Shown here: positions 35,713-47,816 of the stretch, piece after piece
Position numbering within the stretch: position 1 is the stretch's first letter
Layout of the letters: the number at the start of each line of letters is the position of its first letter
Assembly: GCA_023374045.1 (NCBI GenBank)
Contig: CM041778.1
Location: 100,194,839-100,258,838 of the forward strand
From: Limonium bicolor
Taxonomy: Eukaryota > Streptophyta > Magnoliopsida > Caryophyllales > Plumbaginaceae
DNA: 64,000 nucleotides
Direction: 5' to 3'
Position numbers and translations under genes: made by a program
Notes under the pieces: model-generated
Database searches by the model: none
Seen by the model: the letters and a program-made list of their open reading frames with translations, nothing else
Told to the model about the DNA's origin: nothing

Positions 35713-37067
35713 TTAGAGTTGCTTCCGGCCCTGTTTTTTTCCCCCTTCGCAACGCGCGCCAAGATTGTCCCCCAACATTGAAGAGAAAAAATCCATAGCG
35801 CGCATCTATCTTTTTGGGCAATGTGTAATATCATAATTTGAAACAGTGCTACGCAAGGAGAATCATGCTGCTGTTAATGTATAGGAAATTGGGATGGCGT
35901 TCTCCTTTGTCTCATACCCTTGTTCTGCTGTAAACATCTTCATATGTTTCTTATCCTTATTGTTTAAAAGCTGTTGTAATGAAGCGGATTGTGTGTAGCA
36001 TAGCCGGTGGCTTCCTCCCTAAATGCTGGAGGCAAAACTAATTACAGTATGGGGAGAACATCAGATTATTGAACATATGACTCGAGTTCAGAACTTCAGA
36101 GTGGATATTACACTTAACCAGCAGCATTAGCACCTGGTACAGCCAGAAACTTCTGAATAGCAGTGACAAAGAATAAAGGCAAACTTCAATTCTAATCACT
36201 ACGAAGCCATTTCTGGGGATGCTACCTGCTAAAGTATAGAGGTTTAGATTCGGACAGACAGATCAATGAAAAGTTCACAGTGATTGTTGTCATTTGGGAG
36301 TTGGAACTAACTATTCCTCTGCCACTGACGCTCAATTGTCTCCCACGGTAATGGAGCATCAATGTATCCTCACACATACATCTCTCATCAACTTTAGCGC
36401 AAAAGGACTATTAGTATCAACGGAAGATGGTAAGTACTCTGACCATCTATCTCTTGGTAGAAGCCAGTTCTCAAAATGAAATAAATTGTTTCGAAGGAGA
36501 TGCAAAATGATCTGCCTGCAATAAATCTCAAGAACAAACTTTAGGTAATTTTACGCATTCCCAAAGCGCAATATGATCCATATTCTGAAACTTATTTGCC
36601 TTTTGACTTGTTTAAAGTTCTAGTATCTTCATTATTAACACTGCAGGTTTCTTTTAGAAGCAAATAATATTCCCAATCCACCTCCTCTATTGTCATTTTC
36701 GGTTGCTATCTGGGCCCAGATATCATAATAGAGGTATATGCCTCCACCAGACCATCGAAGTCATCTTTATGGTTTGATTAAGCATCGCACTCGCACACGA
36801 CTAGACCATCGATTGCGTGCAAGTTTACAGTTTTCATTGAGCGATTCTGAATCTCATGGACACCATTAAAATTACTAGCTCAAAATGTATTCGAAATCCT
36901 ACTAAAAAATTATGAGAAAGCAGAGTTAAGGGTTGACTGCAAGATCTTTAGCTCAATGGATAGGAAGCCCCTGTCAAGGTCGCTCTTCCGGACATACCAA
37001 GTGCTGCAGACGACTAACTCACCTCATTGTAATAATAATTAAAATAACGTACAATATTGAACATCAG
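35713..37067. other. Intergenic between the two tRNA loci
   Basis: No gene seen. A tRNA-like A-box (TTAGCTCAATGGATAGGA) at about 36949-36966 has no matching B-box. Confidence 0.5.
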
Positions 37068-37154
37068 CCGACCTTAGCTCAGTTGGTAGAGCGGAGGACT
37101 GTAGTTGTGTAACAGATAATCCTTAGGTCGCTGGTTCGAATCCGGCAGGTCGGA
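37068..37154 (+). tRNA. tRNA-Tyr (GTA) with intron
   Basis: Perfect acceptor stem CCGACCT/AGGTCGG plus discriminator A, D-arm TAGCTCAGTTGGTAGAGC, anticodon GTA, T-arm CTGGTTCGAATCCGG. A short intron of about 13 nt (TTGTGTAACAGAT region) follows the base after the anticodon, as in all plant nuclear tRNA-Tyr genes. A CAA motif lies just upstream. Looks functional. Confidence 0.95.
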
Positions 37155-37159
37155 TTACG

Positions 37160-37165
37160 TTTTTT
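37160..37165 (+). terminator. Pol III terminator of tRNA-Tyr
   Basis: Six T residues starting 6 bp after the tRNA 3' end. Confidence 0.85.
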
Positions 37166-37311
37166 CCGCTTTCGCCTAGCCCTATACCTATACGCCAGTA
37201 AATAAAAACTTCCGGGCATAAAACTTAGCTATTAGTTACTAATATTTTTATTCTACGTCATACATATTCTTTATTTTATTCATCACTATTATTATTTTTT
37301 ATAAAACAATA

Positions 37312-37540
37312 CTCCTTCTATTGATGCATCCTGTTTACTATTTCGATATGTCGTTTGACTTCAATTTTTAACATATAAAGAAAATTAATTTGAAAATAAG
37401 TTTTGCATATGATTCCTTACATCATGAACTATATAGTATAAAATTTAGTTTTATAAAATTATTTTATCTTATATGTTTAATATTGAAATGGAAAAACATG
37501 TCATAAAGCATACAAGACGGTCAATTCAGGACGGAGGGAG
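37312..37540. mobile_element. Stowaway MITE
   Basis: 229 bp, TA duplication (37310-37311, 37541-37542), ends CTCCTTCTATTGATGC and, reversed, CTCCCTCCGTCCTGAATTG. Confidence 0.8.
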
Positions 37541-38832
37541 TACAAAATCACATGATTTGTTTTCCTTACAACTATTTTGGTTCAAATATTCAGCTGACTT
37601 TATAGTACGTAATGGTATTTAAAAAGTCAATATTTACTACGTATAAAAATCCTTACTAACTCATTATTCTTAAATATGAATGTGAAGTATAATCTATTTT
37701 AAATCTCTTTAAAAATAATTCATTAAGACTTAATCGTCTAATAATATAAATGCTTTGAATTATAAAAAAAATCCTCAGACAATAAAGCTCTTGTTAAATA
37801 AACATTAAAACTCATAGAATCATATATAATTCACTTTTGGTCTTAGAATCTATCAAATTAGGTGAAACTTCACTTGTCTAAAGAACTTGGAAGAGTTGTA
37901 TTTGACTAAATCAATCAAAATAAATTGTCAAAATCAAGTATCAACCTTAATGGATGCATGAATGTTGCAAAAGAATTTGAAAAAAAATGTACAAAGACGT
38001 CAAATTCCTAAAGCGTTAAATACAAATAACAATAAGTTTAGTTGAAGAATATAGAATTATAATCTCAAGTCTTCTCTGATATTCTTCTCCTAGCATAATT
38101 CTTTAAAGGGTTCTGCACTGAGGTTGTATTTGATGAACCATAAACATCGTTATTAGCTTGAACAAGAATGATATTTGGTGAATTTTTAGCTAGTATGTAT
38201 CAGGTTTGGTGGATAATCCTAGATCATTTTTTAAATGTACGTACCCTAGATATATATACGGAACATATCCTTGATACATTGAACTCAACCTTTAATCTTG
38301 GTTATATCGTATGTCTTACCAATTAAGACACACATATATACATTGCTTATTAGGTCTTAAGGTACACGTTTGACCTATTAATTTATATCATAGGCAAATC
38401 TATAATTAGTACTTGTAGAACGACCACATCGATCGAGGATTATAACAGTTAGTATGCATACGGGAGTGTATGTTTTCTTGGGAATTATAAGGTTTGCTGC
38501 CTTTTGTTGAGTTTTTTGTCCAAGACTGAGTCGTTTATATAGGGGAGACAAATATTGTAAAACATACATATTTAAGGAAAAATCTTTTATTTGATCTCTA
38601 ACATAAACATAGACTACATAGTACAAGAATAAAGTTGAACTAGCTAGCTAGATTAACTACTACTCATACCATGCAATGCATGCTAATAATGTCTATCAAA
38701 GTCCTGCCCTACCAACTAGAAACCTACGGAAAAAATAAAACCTAGAACTTAACCTAACTTAATAATGCATGGCAGGAAATGTGCTAGCTCCCACCAATGC
38801 ACGAGCTCATCCGCATCAAAGGAGAAGAGCGT
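37541..38832. other. AT-rich intergenic, 3' flank of the repeat-protein gene
   Basis: No gene seen on either strand; open frames lack features. Confidence 0.5.
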
Positions 38833-39309
38833 TCATGGAGTTGCCGGTGGAGTAACGGGAGTTGTAGGGTCATAAACAGGTAACCAATGCATGATCAAGT
38901 TCTTGGCAGAGGCCGGGATCCAAGGGTTGTTGAGGATACTCCAATCAGCAGGAGACAATGGCGGAGATAATGGAACGCCTGGAGTTGGTGGTGTAGAAGG
39001 GACCCAATGCCTGATAATGCCCTTCACGGGCTCCGGAATCCAGGGGTTACTGTAGATGGCCCAGTCAACAGGAGAGAATGGTTGGGATGGCGGATCCTGG
39101 AAAGGAAGAAGATTTGTTGGGGTGTGCGGGACCACTTGTGCGAGCCAAGGAGGGAGCCAAGTTGATGCTGCTGCTAGCATGTGGTGGCTTTCTGTTTTTG
39201 TTTCTGTAGTTGTGTCGATAAGGACTCTGGCTTCTGGTGTCTCGATAGCCAGCATAACAATCAAAGAAAGAAGAAAGAGGGCGGAAGTGGACTGCTGAAT
39301 GTTGGCCAT
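38833..39309 (-). CDS. Secreted Pro/Trp-rich protein with two 40-residue repeats, unknown family
   Basis: Intronless, 158 residues. Residues 1-27 form a signal peptide (LFLLSLIVMLAIETPEA), so the product is probably apoplastic. No cysteines; eight Trp and very many Pro. Two repeats lie exactly 40 residues apart: core 1 at 78-104 (FSPVDWAIYSNPWIP ... RHWVP) and core 2 at 118-144 (LSPADWSILNNPWIP ... MHWLP), joined by Thr/Pro linkers (STPPTPGVP). A partial earlier unit (WLPPWLAQVVP) lies at 51-61. The clear signal peptide, conserved repeat pattern and a TATA box upstream argue for a real gene. I do not recognise the family. It could be a multi-copy peptide precursor or a small wall protein; this is inference. 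Confidence 0.75.
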   Translation of the reverse strand: MANIQQSTSALFLLSLIVMLAIETPEARVLIDTTTETKTESHHMLAAASTWLPPWLAQVVPHTPTNLLPFQDPPSQPFSPVDWAIYSNPWIPEPVKGIIRHWVPSTPPTPGVPLSPPLSPADWSILNNPWIPASAKNLIMHWLPVYDPTTPVTPPATP

Positions 39310-39390
39310 TTGAACGAAGAGTGTATGAGTGCAGAGTGAATAATGATTTGAATGGATAGGTTGTGGATTTGTCGCTGTTTATGGCAGACT

Positions 39391-39398
39391 TATTTATA
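39391..39398 (-). promoter_or_regulatory. TATA box of the repeat-protein gene
   Basis: TATAAATA on the minus strand, about 82 bp upstream of the ATG at 39309, leaving a leader of roughly 50 nt. Confidence 0.65.
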
Positions 39399-40306
39399 GT
39401 GTTGAACTGTTAGAAATTTTTCCTTCCATGATTTGTTTCTAAAAATATTAAGTATTCGTTGATTTAAGAAATAAAAATTAAATTAGCGCATGTGCTTAAC
39501 TCGATCGCAGATTTTGTGGTATGATGATTAGGTGATTTGTTTCGATAAAATCCCGAATTATTAGAGTAGTTACAACAAAACTTAACCTTATCAAGGAGAT
39601 AATGATTCTTAAGAGTTCCTACAGAATGATTATTAAAAGTACAATGATTACGTTTTCTCTATTTGATTCTTGACTTCAACTTTAGGATAGAAACTTCCAT
39701 TTTAAGAAAAAATAATTAGGAATAGTGTATCCACGGGTATAGTTCATCAAAATATTAATTCGTTTATTTCTTTTAAGATATACAGTACTACTTATAAAAA
39801 TATTTTGTTCTAAACAAAACACTTACTAATTTTTTTTCTACTCACATTACATTCTTTGAACTTTATTCAACTAAACCCGCTATTTGTACTCCTTCCAGTT
39901 TTTTTACTAGGTCATTAAGTTATTCCTTTTGACCATTCATGGCTGATTTATAGGTCATTACGTTATACCGATCTGTAGTCTATCTGTACTCCTTCCGATA
40001 AAAAATTCATATTGGGAGTGGATCTATTCCATTAGTACAGTTTATTTGCACTTTAGAATTTTAGTATAAATACTAGAGACTTCTAGCAGCCCTAGATTGA
40101 CGATTAACAAACCTTGTTGATCAGTTATTAGTGGTAGACGATTGTTAGCCGATGAACAAAACTACTATTAACCAACAATTTGTTTCCCTTTATCCTACAA
40201 TATTATTCAATTTAGAGAAATTATTTTCTTTACAATATTATTTTTTTCTCATAATTCTATTTCATTTCTCCTAGATGAAACAAACCTCCTAAAAGTTATA
40301 AATAAA
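39399..40306. other. Intergenic, no gene seen
   Basis: AT-rich; two TACTCCTTCC segments (39891, 39988) resemble Stowaway ends but no complete element was found. Confidence 0.45.
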
Positions 40307-43300
40307 CACTACAACATATTAGATCTATGAGGGCAACTTTTATTGCCCTGATAGACCAATAACTTGCTCTGTTAGACTATAAGGGCGAACTAATAATTGC
40401 CTCCAGGATTGCCTCCGAAGATATGCCATGTTAGAATATGGGGACGACCAGACTTGCCCTACTTGATAAGATCTACGAGGGCAACTAAAAGTCGCCCTCT
40501 TTGAGATGAAGCAGAGGAAGCAATATTGTTGCTTTCTTTGATCAGACCAAGAGTGGCGACATTTTACGGTCGCCCCCGTTGTTTTGACTCAACAGAGACA
40601 AGTTCAAAAACTCGCCCTCTTTGATTGATCTCAAAGAGGGCAACTTTTTACCTCGCCCTCTTCAGTCATTGTCCTCGGTATAGTTTGGCTGCATTCTATG
40701 GTGACGATTCGGTTAGCCCCCTTTGATTTCTATCAACGGTGACAAAACTTTTAGTCGCCCCCTTAGACTATCTATCAGGGCGACTTTTGTTGCCCTCATA
40801 GATGTATTTTTTAGAAAAAAAAATAAAATCAGATTAAAGCACTGAAACGCCTATGTACCATTCAGGTGCCTCAAAGAAAAGGCTAATTTATCTACCGCCT
40901 TTCTAAGAATCCTCATACAGCAAGTTACATTAATCACAATATTCAACAAACCAGATCAAGATTCAAATATCGAACACAAGACATAAACCTTCAAATAAGA
41001 TTAATTTTGATTACTTGCATATATAACTTCCATATTCATAGACAACAAGACAATATTCAACGGATCCCGCAATCTACAACTTTTTACCAGTTATAACACT
41101 GTAGATAGATTCAATATACCCTTAAGGTAATAAGTATCATACTTGGGAGTCTTCATATAATTGTGCCAACAGAGAGCACCATTTGGACGAAGATGATCCT
41201 GAATGCGAGCTACTGATTTTCCATTTCCATTGTACAAGCCAAAGTAAGTATCCTTCGAAAGATGGTCATAATTCTTCTTGAACATGGATACCTATCATAC
41301 AGTGCAACACCAGAAACCATTACCAATCAACAACTAACATAAACCGGAGAGAAAATTCTACACTTCACTCTGGTCCAGCAAGCAGAGAGACACCAAAAGG
41401 GTAAAAAGCCAAGCCATCTTACTTTCAGAAATGGCTCCTCAAATAGCATTCCAACAAGCTATTCAAACTAGCTTGGTGTCTCTATTTGTCAAGTACATCA
41501 ACTACAGTAATTGCTTATTACTTTTTCTCTGAGATCCTTCTGTTTCCTATCTATTTAATTAGACAGGACATCATATATTCAATTCTTTCTAGAGCTAACA
41601 AAATAATAGGCATGCCAAGTTAGAAAGATTGTTTACCTCAGTAAAAGGTTCCTTTATGTCGTCACGCTTAACACTGCTTCCCTACGGAAAGAAAAAAACC
41701 AGGGATGAGCAAATTGACTGTTGAGTATTCTTACCAATATCCATAAAAGATATTGTGATTACACAACAATCTGCATCTACACTTCACTTACATAATTAGG
41801 AAAGAAAACCAAGTCCACATAGCTAGGAACGTCAAGCAACAATTGCCTCAAAGATTACTCACGAGCACCAGCTGGATGTATTAGTTCATCAGTGTCAAGG
41901 TGAAGTATCCAGCCCACATTGTCATCCTAGAGAATCGTAAATCAGAATTCATTATCAGGCTGAAGCTAGTGAAAAGAACATAAAATAGGTAATCTGGATT
42001 CTACAAGAAAAACTTCCATACACGAGCCATAACTATAGCCATCTCCATATTAAGAGATTGCTTCACAAATACATGGCTGAGAAATACTGATTGTTTTCAG
42101 AAAAGAAAGTACTTGACCAGTTGAAATTTAACATTAAACTATAGTGAGTTTAAACGGAAAGGAAAAGCAGGGATACTAAGTACCTTGAGGGCAGTGGTGG
42201 AATATGAGAAGCCAGTCCCAACAGAAGAACTGAGGAACAGAAAGCTTCTGTGCTGAGATTTTTGAAAATCTCTAGCCCCTTGGCTCGTATCAGTGTCCGC
42301 TGATAGCCAAGTCTAGACCTTGGTACTTGACGTTGAATGAGTAGGAAAGGAAATACCTTGAATGTCAAACACAGATTGAAGATGATCGTTAGCTTCTTTC
42401 ATTATCCCAGGGTAGCAGCACGTAAACAAAATTTTAATATATGCTATATCGTCAAGTATTAAGCACAATTGTGGACAGAAAAGAGCTGTTTTAAACTCCA
42501 TAGAGAACAAGACAACGAATAGTTTTTCCTAGTTCTAGGTTTTTGTTAAACCACTAGAAGCTTGATGAACCACGTTATAAGGCACACAATCGACTTAACG
42601 CATGCACTCATAAAATTAAACAAACAAAGGTGTACTCAAAAGATCTGCTTTAGAAGCTAATACAACAATTTATAGGACTAAACAGATGCTCCAGCTGAAG
42701 TACTAATAACTTTTTTTCAAGCCTATGAGTTATTTGGGAAAGGGAAAATTGACAACTGGACGGAACTTGTTAAAGGTCATATCTAATGCTACCTAAGTCC
42801 CCCCCCCCCTCCCAAAGTCCTAATAGCTAAATCAATCACAGGATCAGCTAGCAAATTACTAGTCAGCAAAGAATCTGTGCAAGGGAGCTTCTTCATGTCT
42901 CCTTGCATGAACACACGTGTATATTATAAGGCAGAATAAAATTAGTGGTTACATGAATGTACTTCTGTAGTGACAATAAGTGACTAATAAAAGCAAGTCT
43001 CATCAAATCTAGTCCTATAATCCGGAAAGAAAACAAAACATTGAACAGTGTACAAATCTGTAGTGACAATAAGTGACTAACAAAATCAAATCTCACCAAA
43101 TCTAGTCCTCTAATCTGGAAAGAAACAAATCATAGAACATGGTACAAATTTGCTGGCATGCCTCCCGTTTCTATACATATTACAATGGTCTCGTGGATTC
43201 AATAATGCATGTGAGGTTAACAAAGAGAGTTGACTGAAGACTGATATGAAAAGAGAGTTGAGACTCACCTTGGAAAATGTAGAAATGCTAGTAATGAAAA

Positions 43301-45387
43301 GGATAAAATACTGAGTATCACCAGCACAAGTAGTGACAGAGTGTACAGTTCCCAATTCCCATTTATATATCATTCCCAAAAATAAAACAAAAGAGATTCA
43401 TCATATGTTATATGAATAAAGATTTCTATACAACTCATGTGAACTCTATGATTCTCGAATATAACTATATGGTGATTGGCAGAGTTGCATTAGAAGTGAG
43501 AAAAACCTCAAGAAAGAGTTATAGAAAAGTAGATAATACTTAATTAATGCAACATAGAATATGATAAAAGCAATTCAACAACTACGTACCTACAAAGACG
43601 TTCAATAAGTTCTACCTCTTGCTCTCTTTCTTTGTGGTGATTTGTTGTATGTTCATACAAGCCAAAGGGTACAAATTATATACGCAATTACACATCAATT
43701 AAACACCTAAAGAGTATAATATTTAGTATTTAAGAAGACAAGTAGTAATCCGACCTTCAACTGCTGTAGCAGGTGTTGGCTGCAGCATTGTTGGGTCTCG
43801 GGAATCCCTTTGCCACATGCGAGTCTACACAAGTAACATTTAGAACAATAAATTCAGAGCTAATGAAGATATCACAGTGATGCAAAGAGCACAAATATTT
43901 TAAAACTTCAATATGGATAAGCAAAATACAAATACCTGAATGTTGCATTCTAACTTATGAAGAAAAATTATTCAAGCAATGAAGACCTGAATACTGCGGT
44001 GAGAAGTCTGAGATCCCACCATACCCAATTCTGACTTCATTTCTGCAACAAAATATGCTACCAGGAAGCCTAGATGAGGGGAGCTAAGTGAAAAAACAAG
44101 GATTCAGATTAACCTCCCAGTTTAGGTTACCACGTTTTCCAGGGTGTGCGTTAGTCTTCTCAGCAGCTGATACAAAATTAAGCCAATGCACTAGAGCAAC
44201 CTCCCTTAATTAAACCGTGCTGGTGGTAAACTTGTAGGGTTTCAATCTTGCTCATCTTATTCAACGGAGAATATTAGGGTTCTTAAAGTTGACAAGTTAT
44301 AGCGCGTCGATTGCGTTTTTTGCAAGATAAATGCTGGCGTTTGAGAGCGTCATCTTCAAATCACCGCACACGGACAATTAATTAAGGAACTCGATAAACA
44401 ACAACCAGAGACCACAGCAAGGGAGGAGGAAAGTGCAACCAGAAACAGGAAACAAAAAACGTATTTATCTAAGGCTTCATTTCGTAAAAGAACGGCCGTC
44501 AAGCACACCCACTTACGATTAAGTCTCAGACCGGCCAGCTCCTTGGCTTGAAATCAATTGATTAAAGAACGAGTATACCTGCATTATCAAAATTTAGTAA
44601 TTTAAGAAATAATGATATGGACAACACCCATAATAAAAGTTCAGATGGAATTCAGTAATTATTGGGGAAGAACCTGCGAGCACGACGGAAGAATGACCTA
44701 AAAACATCGGGCTATTGCCTTATATCTTTTCCTGGCGTACTAAATATCGTCAATTCTAGTATTCAGAAATAGATTGATAAATGGAACATACATTTGAGAG
44801 AAGACTTCTTTGTCGCGCGTTTTCCCGTGTCGTAGCCCATGGATTATGGTGATAGGTCTTCTAGTGGAGAAGGAAGGGAGACGTAGATGGAAGGGATAGT
44901 TTGGCGATGGAGCTCAAAGCTAGTGGAGATGGAGTGGAGATGGAGTGGAGACGGAGATGGAAGGAAGAGTTAGGTGATGGAGCTCAGAGTTAGTGGAGAA
45001 GGAGGGGAGACGGAGGTGAAGGGGAGACTGGAGAGTTTCGCGAGATGAGAAGTAGTGTATTGTTTAAGGGAAGAAAGAGCTTTGTTAATTAACTTATTAA
45101 ACAACCGAGGCGACCAAACTTGCCTCCGAACAAAACAACCGAGGCGACCAAATTCATCTCGCCTCCAAACAAAACAACCGAGGCGACCAAATTCATCTCG
45201 CCTCCAATGACTCAGAGGGTGACACCGGATAGCATGCTAATGGAGGCAAAGAATATGGAGTGCCATCATTGATCAATCAGCAGAGGGCGAGTAAGTGCTT
45301 GCCCCCTTTGATCTATTTGAAGGCAAGTATTTGTTGCCTCCTTTGATATTATACAAATTGCCCTGCCAGATCAATATTGTTGTAGTG
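40307..45387. mobile_element. CACTA element carrying KOBITO1-like exons
   Basis: 5081 bp. Ends CACTACAACATATTAGATC and, reversed, CACTACAACAATATTGATC. Flanking triplets are AAA and TAA, so the 3-bp duplication is imperfect. Subterminal regions (40320-40800, 45100-45387) are dense with GGGCGAC / GAGGGCAAC motifs in both orientations. No transposase recognised. Host-derived exons lie on the minus strand at 41926-41143, and a GA-rich leader-like region at 44840-45050. Confidence 0.88.
41143..41926 (-). pseudogene. Captured exons of a KOBITO1-like glycosyltransferase
   Basis: Exon A 41926-41792 (DDNVGWILHLDTDELIHPAG, then an in-frame TAA where Tyr is expected, then SLRQLLLDVP), exon B 41681-41637 (GSSVKRDDIKEPFTE), exon C 41291-41143 ([20 protein letters not shown], then [17 protein letters not shown]). 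Introns are GT-AG and all in phase. The sequence matches the DUF23/GT92-like family that includes KOBITO1/ELD1, membrane-bound proteins needed for cellulose deposition and cell elongation; HLDTDELIHP carries the D-x-D sugar-nucleotide motif. Exon C lacks about 17 residues found in the family between YFGLY and GNGKS. The stop and the deletion make it non-functional. The family name rests on my recall of conserved text. Confidence 0.8.
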
Positions 45388-47148
45388 TAATAAAGAAAAG
45401 TAAACATATAATGCGGTAGGCAAATAAGGATAACTTCGAAAGGAAAATTCAGTTTAAGATAACAAACCCTACTATTATTGAGTAAGGATATAGCTTGATT
45501 ACCCAGAAATAACAAAAAATACCTAAACAAATGCCCCTTAATTAGGTGATTTGCTCCGACTATGCATTTTTAATTAGGTTATGAAGTAAACGCTATCACC
45601 GAATCCACTATGCTAGCATATCATGCCCAAACTTCCGTATTAACGTTACGATGGTGGAACGTACACTACAAGAAAAACTGGATTTAGCGTCCGAAATTAG
45701 CGTCCGATGAAGAAGCGGACGCTATTTTTCGATTAGCGTCCAATATTAGCGTCCGATTTATTGTTAGACGCTGAATTGTGTCTAAATCGATTTTGGACAC
45801 TAGCAGGACGCAAATTAGCGTCCGATATTAGCGTCCATTAATAAATTGGACGCTAAATTGTGTCTAGACTTATACTGGACACTAGCGGACGCAAATTAGC
45901 GTCCGATATTAGTGTCCGATAGAAAATCGGACGCTAACTTACATATATAAAAAATCATTTAACCTTATGGTACCACACTACTTTAACTTAATAATTCATT
46001 TTAGTAAGAGTAATGTTAGAATAGTCTCTTAAGCTTATTAAACTAACTAACCACTTATGTTATAATTATATTTAATACTTAGAGTATTATTTTACACAAA
46101 GTATGAAATACAACAAGAAACTATATAAATTTAGGAAATAAATATGAAAACCTTTATAGATACATTGTTAGTATAATTTTACAGAGAAATCTAAAATACC
46201 ACAAAATATATTTAATAATTATATATTTTTATAACAAATAAATTTAATAATTTTTTATTATATATAAGATATTTGAAGTATTCGAACAAAATAAATATTT
46301 ATAGTGATTATCGATAAAATGTGAGCAATACTATAGATGAAAATATCTCTGTAGATAAATATATTTCAATATTCTACCCCGACATTAATAAAATTTGGAG
46401 AAAAATAATGAGTACAGAATGTGATCAATATTATAGAAAGAAATTTCTATAGATAAATATATTTCAATATTCTGCGACATTAATAAATTTTGGAGGGAAA
46501 TAATTCACTAAACAATATATAACTTAAGAGAGAACTTTTGTAAATGAAAATCTATATTTTTACCTACAGTAAATATTCTAAATATTCCATAATAAACACT
46601 TCTAAAAAACAAAATGATTCACTGACCAATTTGTCTCGTCGGTTTCGCCATTCTTCGTTCTCTTCTTCTGTTTCTCTCTCTTCGTTCTCTTCTTCGGTGA
46701 ACTGGTAATATAATCCAACTTATCTCTTTTGCTATGTGGTGTCGATTGCAACCCTAACAGGCGATAAGGAACCCCGCACTCTGCGCCTTCGTTCTCTTTT
46801 GTTTTCTTACGCGTTGTAGAGAATAATCTGGAGCTTCACATTGCAATTTTTTCTGCAACCCTAGTTCAAGCCTTCATGCGCCGGTCGTACTCTCCATTTC
46901 TAGTTTTTTCTCAGCTTCTCTCTTTGTTCAACTTAATTCCAGATTCTCCCCAGTTAAACTCGTACTCAATCTACTGCATTGTCAAGCTGATTTAACTGAT
47001 CAAATTGTGTTCGCTAAGTACGTGTGCAACGGTTGCTATTAAGCTAAACCCTAAGTTGTTGAATCGCGTTTGCAATCGGTGAAGGTTCTTTCCAATCCCT
47101 CTTTTTTTGTTCCCAACCCTAACTTGTGTTCTTGTGTGCTTGCAGGAA

Positions 47149-47236
47149 AAATGTTGCACTGTGATAAATTGCTACGGACGATTTGCATATTGTTGTGTAT
47201 ACTCGTGGGTTCTGGAGAATCAAGGGGATTGTTCAG
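47149..47236 (+). other. Exon-like segment inside CACTA, unrecognised
   Basis: Between TTGCAG| and |GTGCGT; one frame starts GKMLHCDKLLRTICILLCIL, a signal-peptide-like string. No family recognised. A second exon-like piece begins at 48716 (SQGIFLNGEQRSNEVFLLKP). Confidence 0.3.
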
Positions 47237-47790
47237 GTGCGTAAATGTACCGGGATGATACTATACCTGTTTAATTTTCTCTATGATTGAATGGATGAAT
47301 AATTGAGCGTAAAGTATTCTATCTTGTTGTTGTCTGAAAGGTGGTATGTTTTGGTCTGTTTAGTGATTCTGTATGTGATAGCATTCATGTTCTGTGGTGG
47401 TTGGTTAATATTATGTTGTTTTATGGAGAAAGAAGCAATTGGCTCAAATTGGGCTTGGCTGCCTTCTAAATTGTTTTAACTGAAAAGCGGGATTCCTTCT
47501 TTTGTTTTAACTGGTAGTGGTCTGTCTGATAATATAACCAATTATTCTTTTCTGTCGCTGATCATGATGTGAAGCCGTGAATTGTGTGTTTAGATGAGAC
47601 AACAAAACAAGTTCAGAGTTTGCACGTGTACGTACCAGCAGGCAGCAACTCTAGTTGGCAGTGATCTCATCTAATCTGGCTAGTTATAACTCAAAGTGTG
47701 ATTGATGGCAATTATTATGCAATTTACTAAAGTTAGTTGGATAGTAGCTAGGTTACAGAAATCAGATGAGGTGAAATATGTAGTGTCGTA

Positions 47791-47816
47791 AAGAAAGAAA
47801 GAAAGAAAGAAAGAAA
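47791..47816. repeat. AAAG microsatellite
   Basis: About 6.5 uninterrupted copies of AAAG. Confidence 0.95.

Noticed and set aside
36942..37013. tRNA-like sequence with an A-box upstream of tRNA-Tyr
   Set aside because: No T-arm or B-box and no foldable acceptor stem; at best a very decayed tRNA relic.
39891..40030. Stowaway MITE from two TACTCCTTCC segments
   Set aside because: Both segments are in the same orientation, so they are not the two ends of one element.
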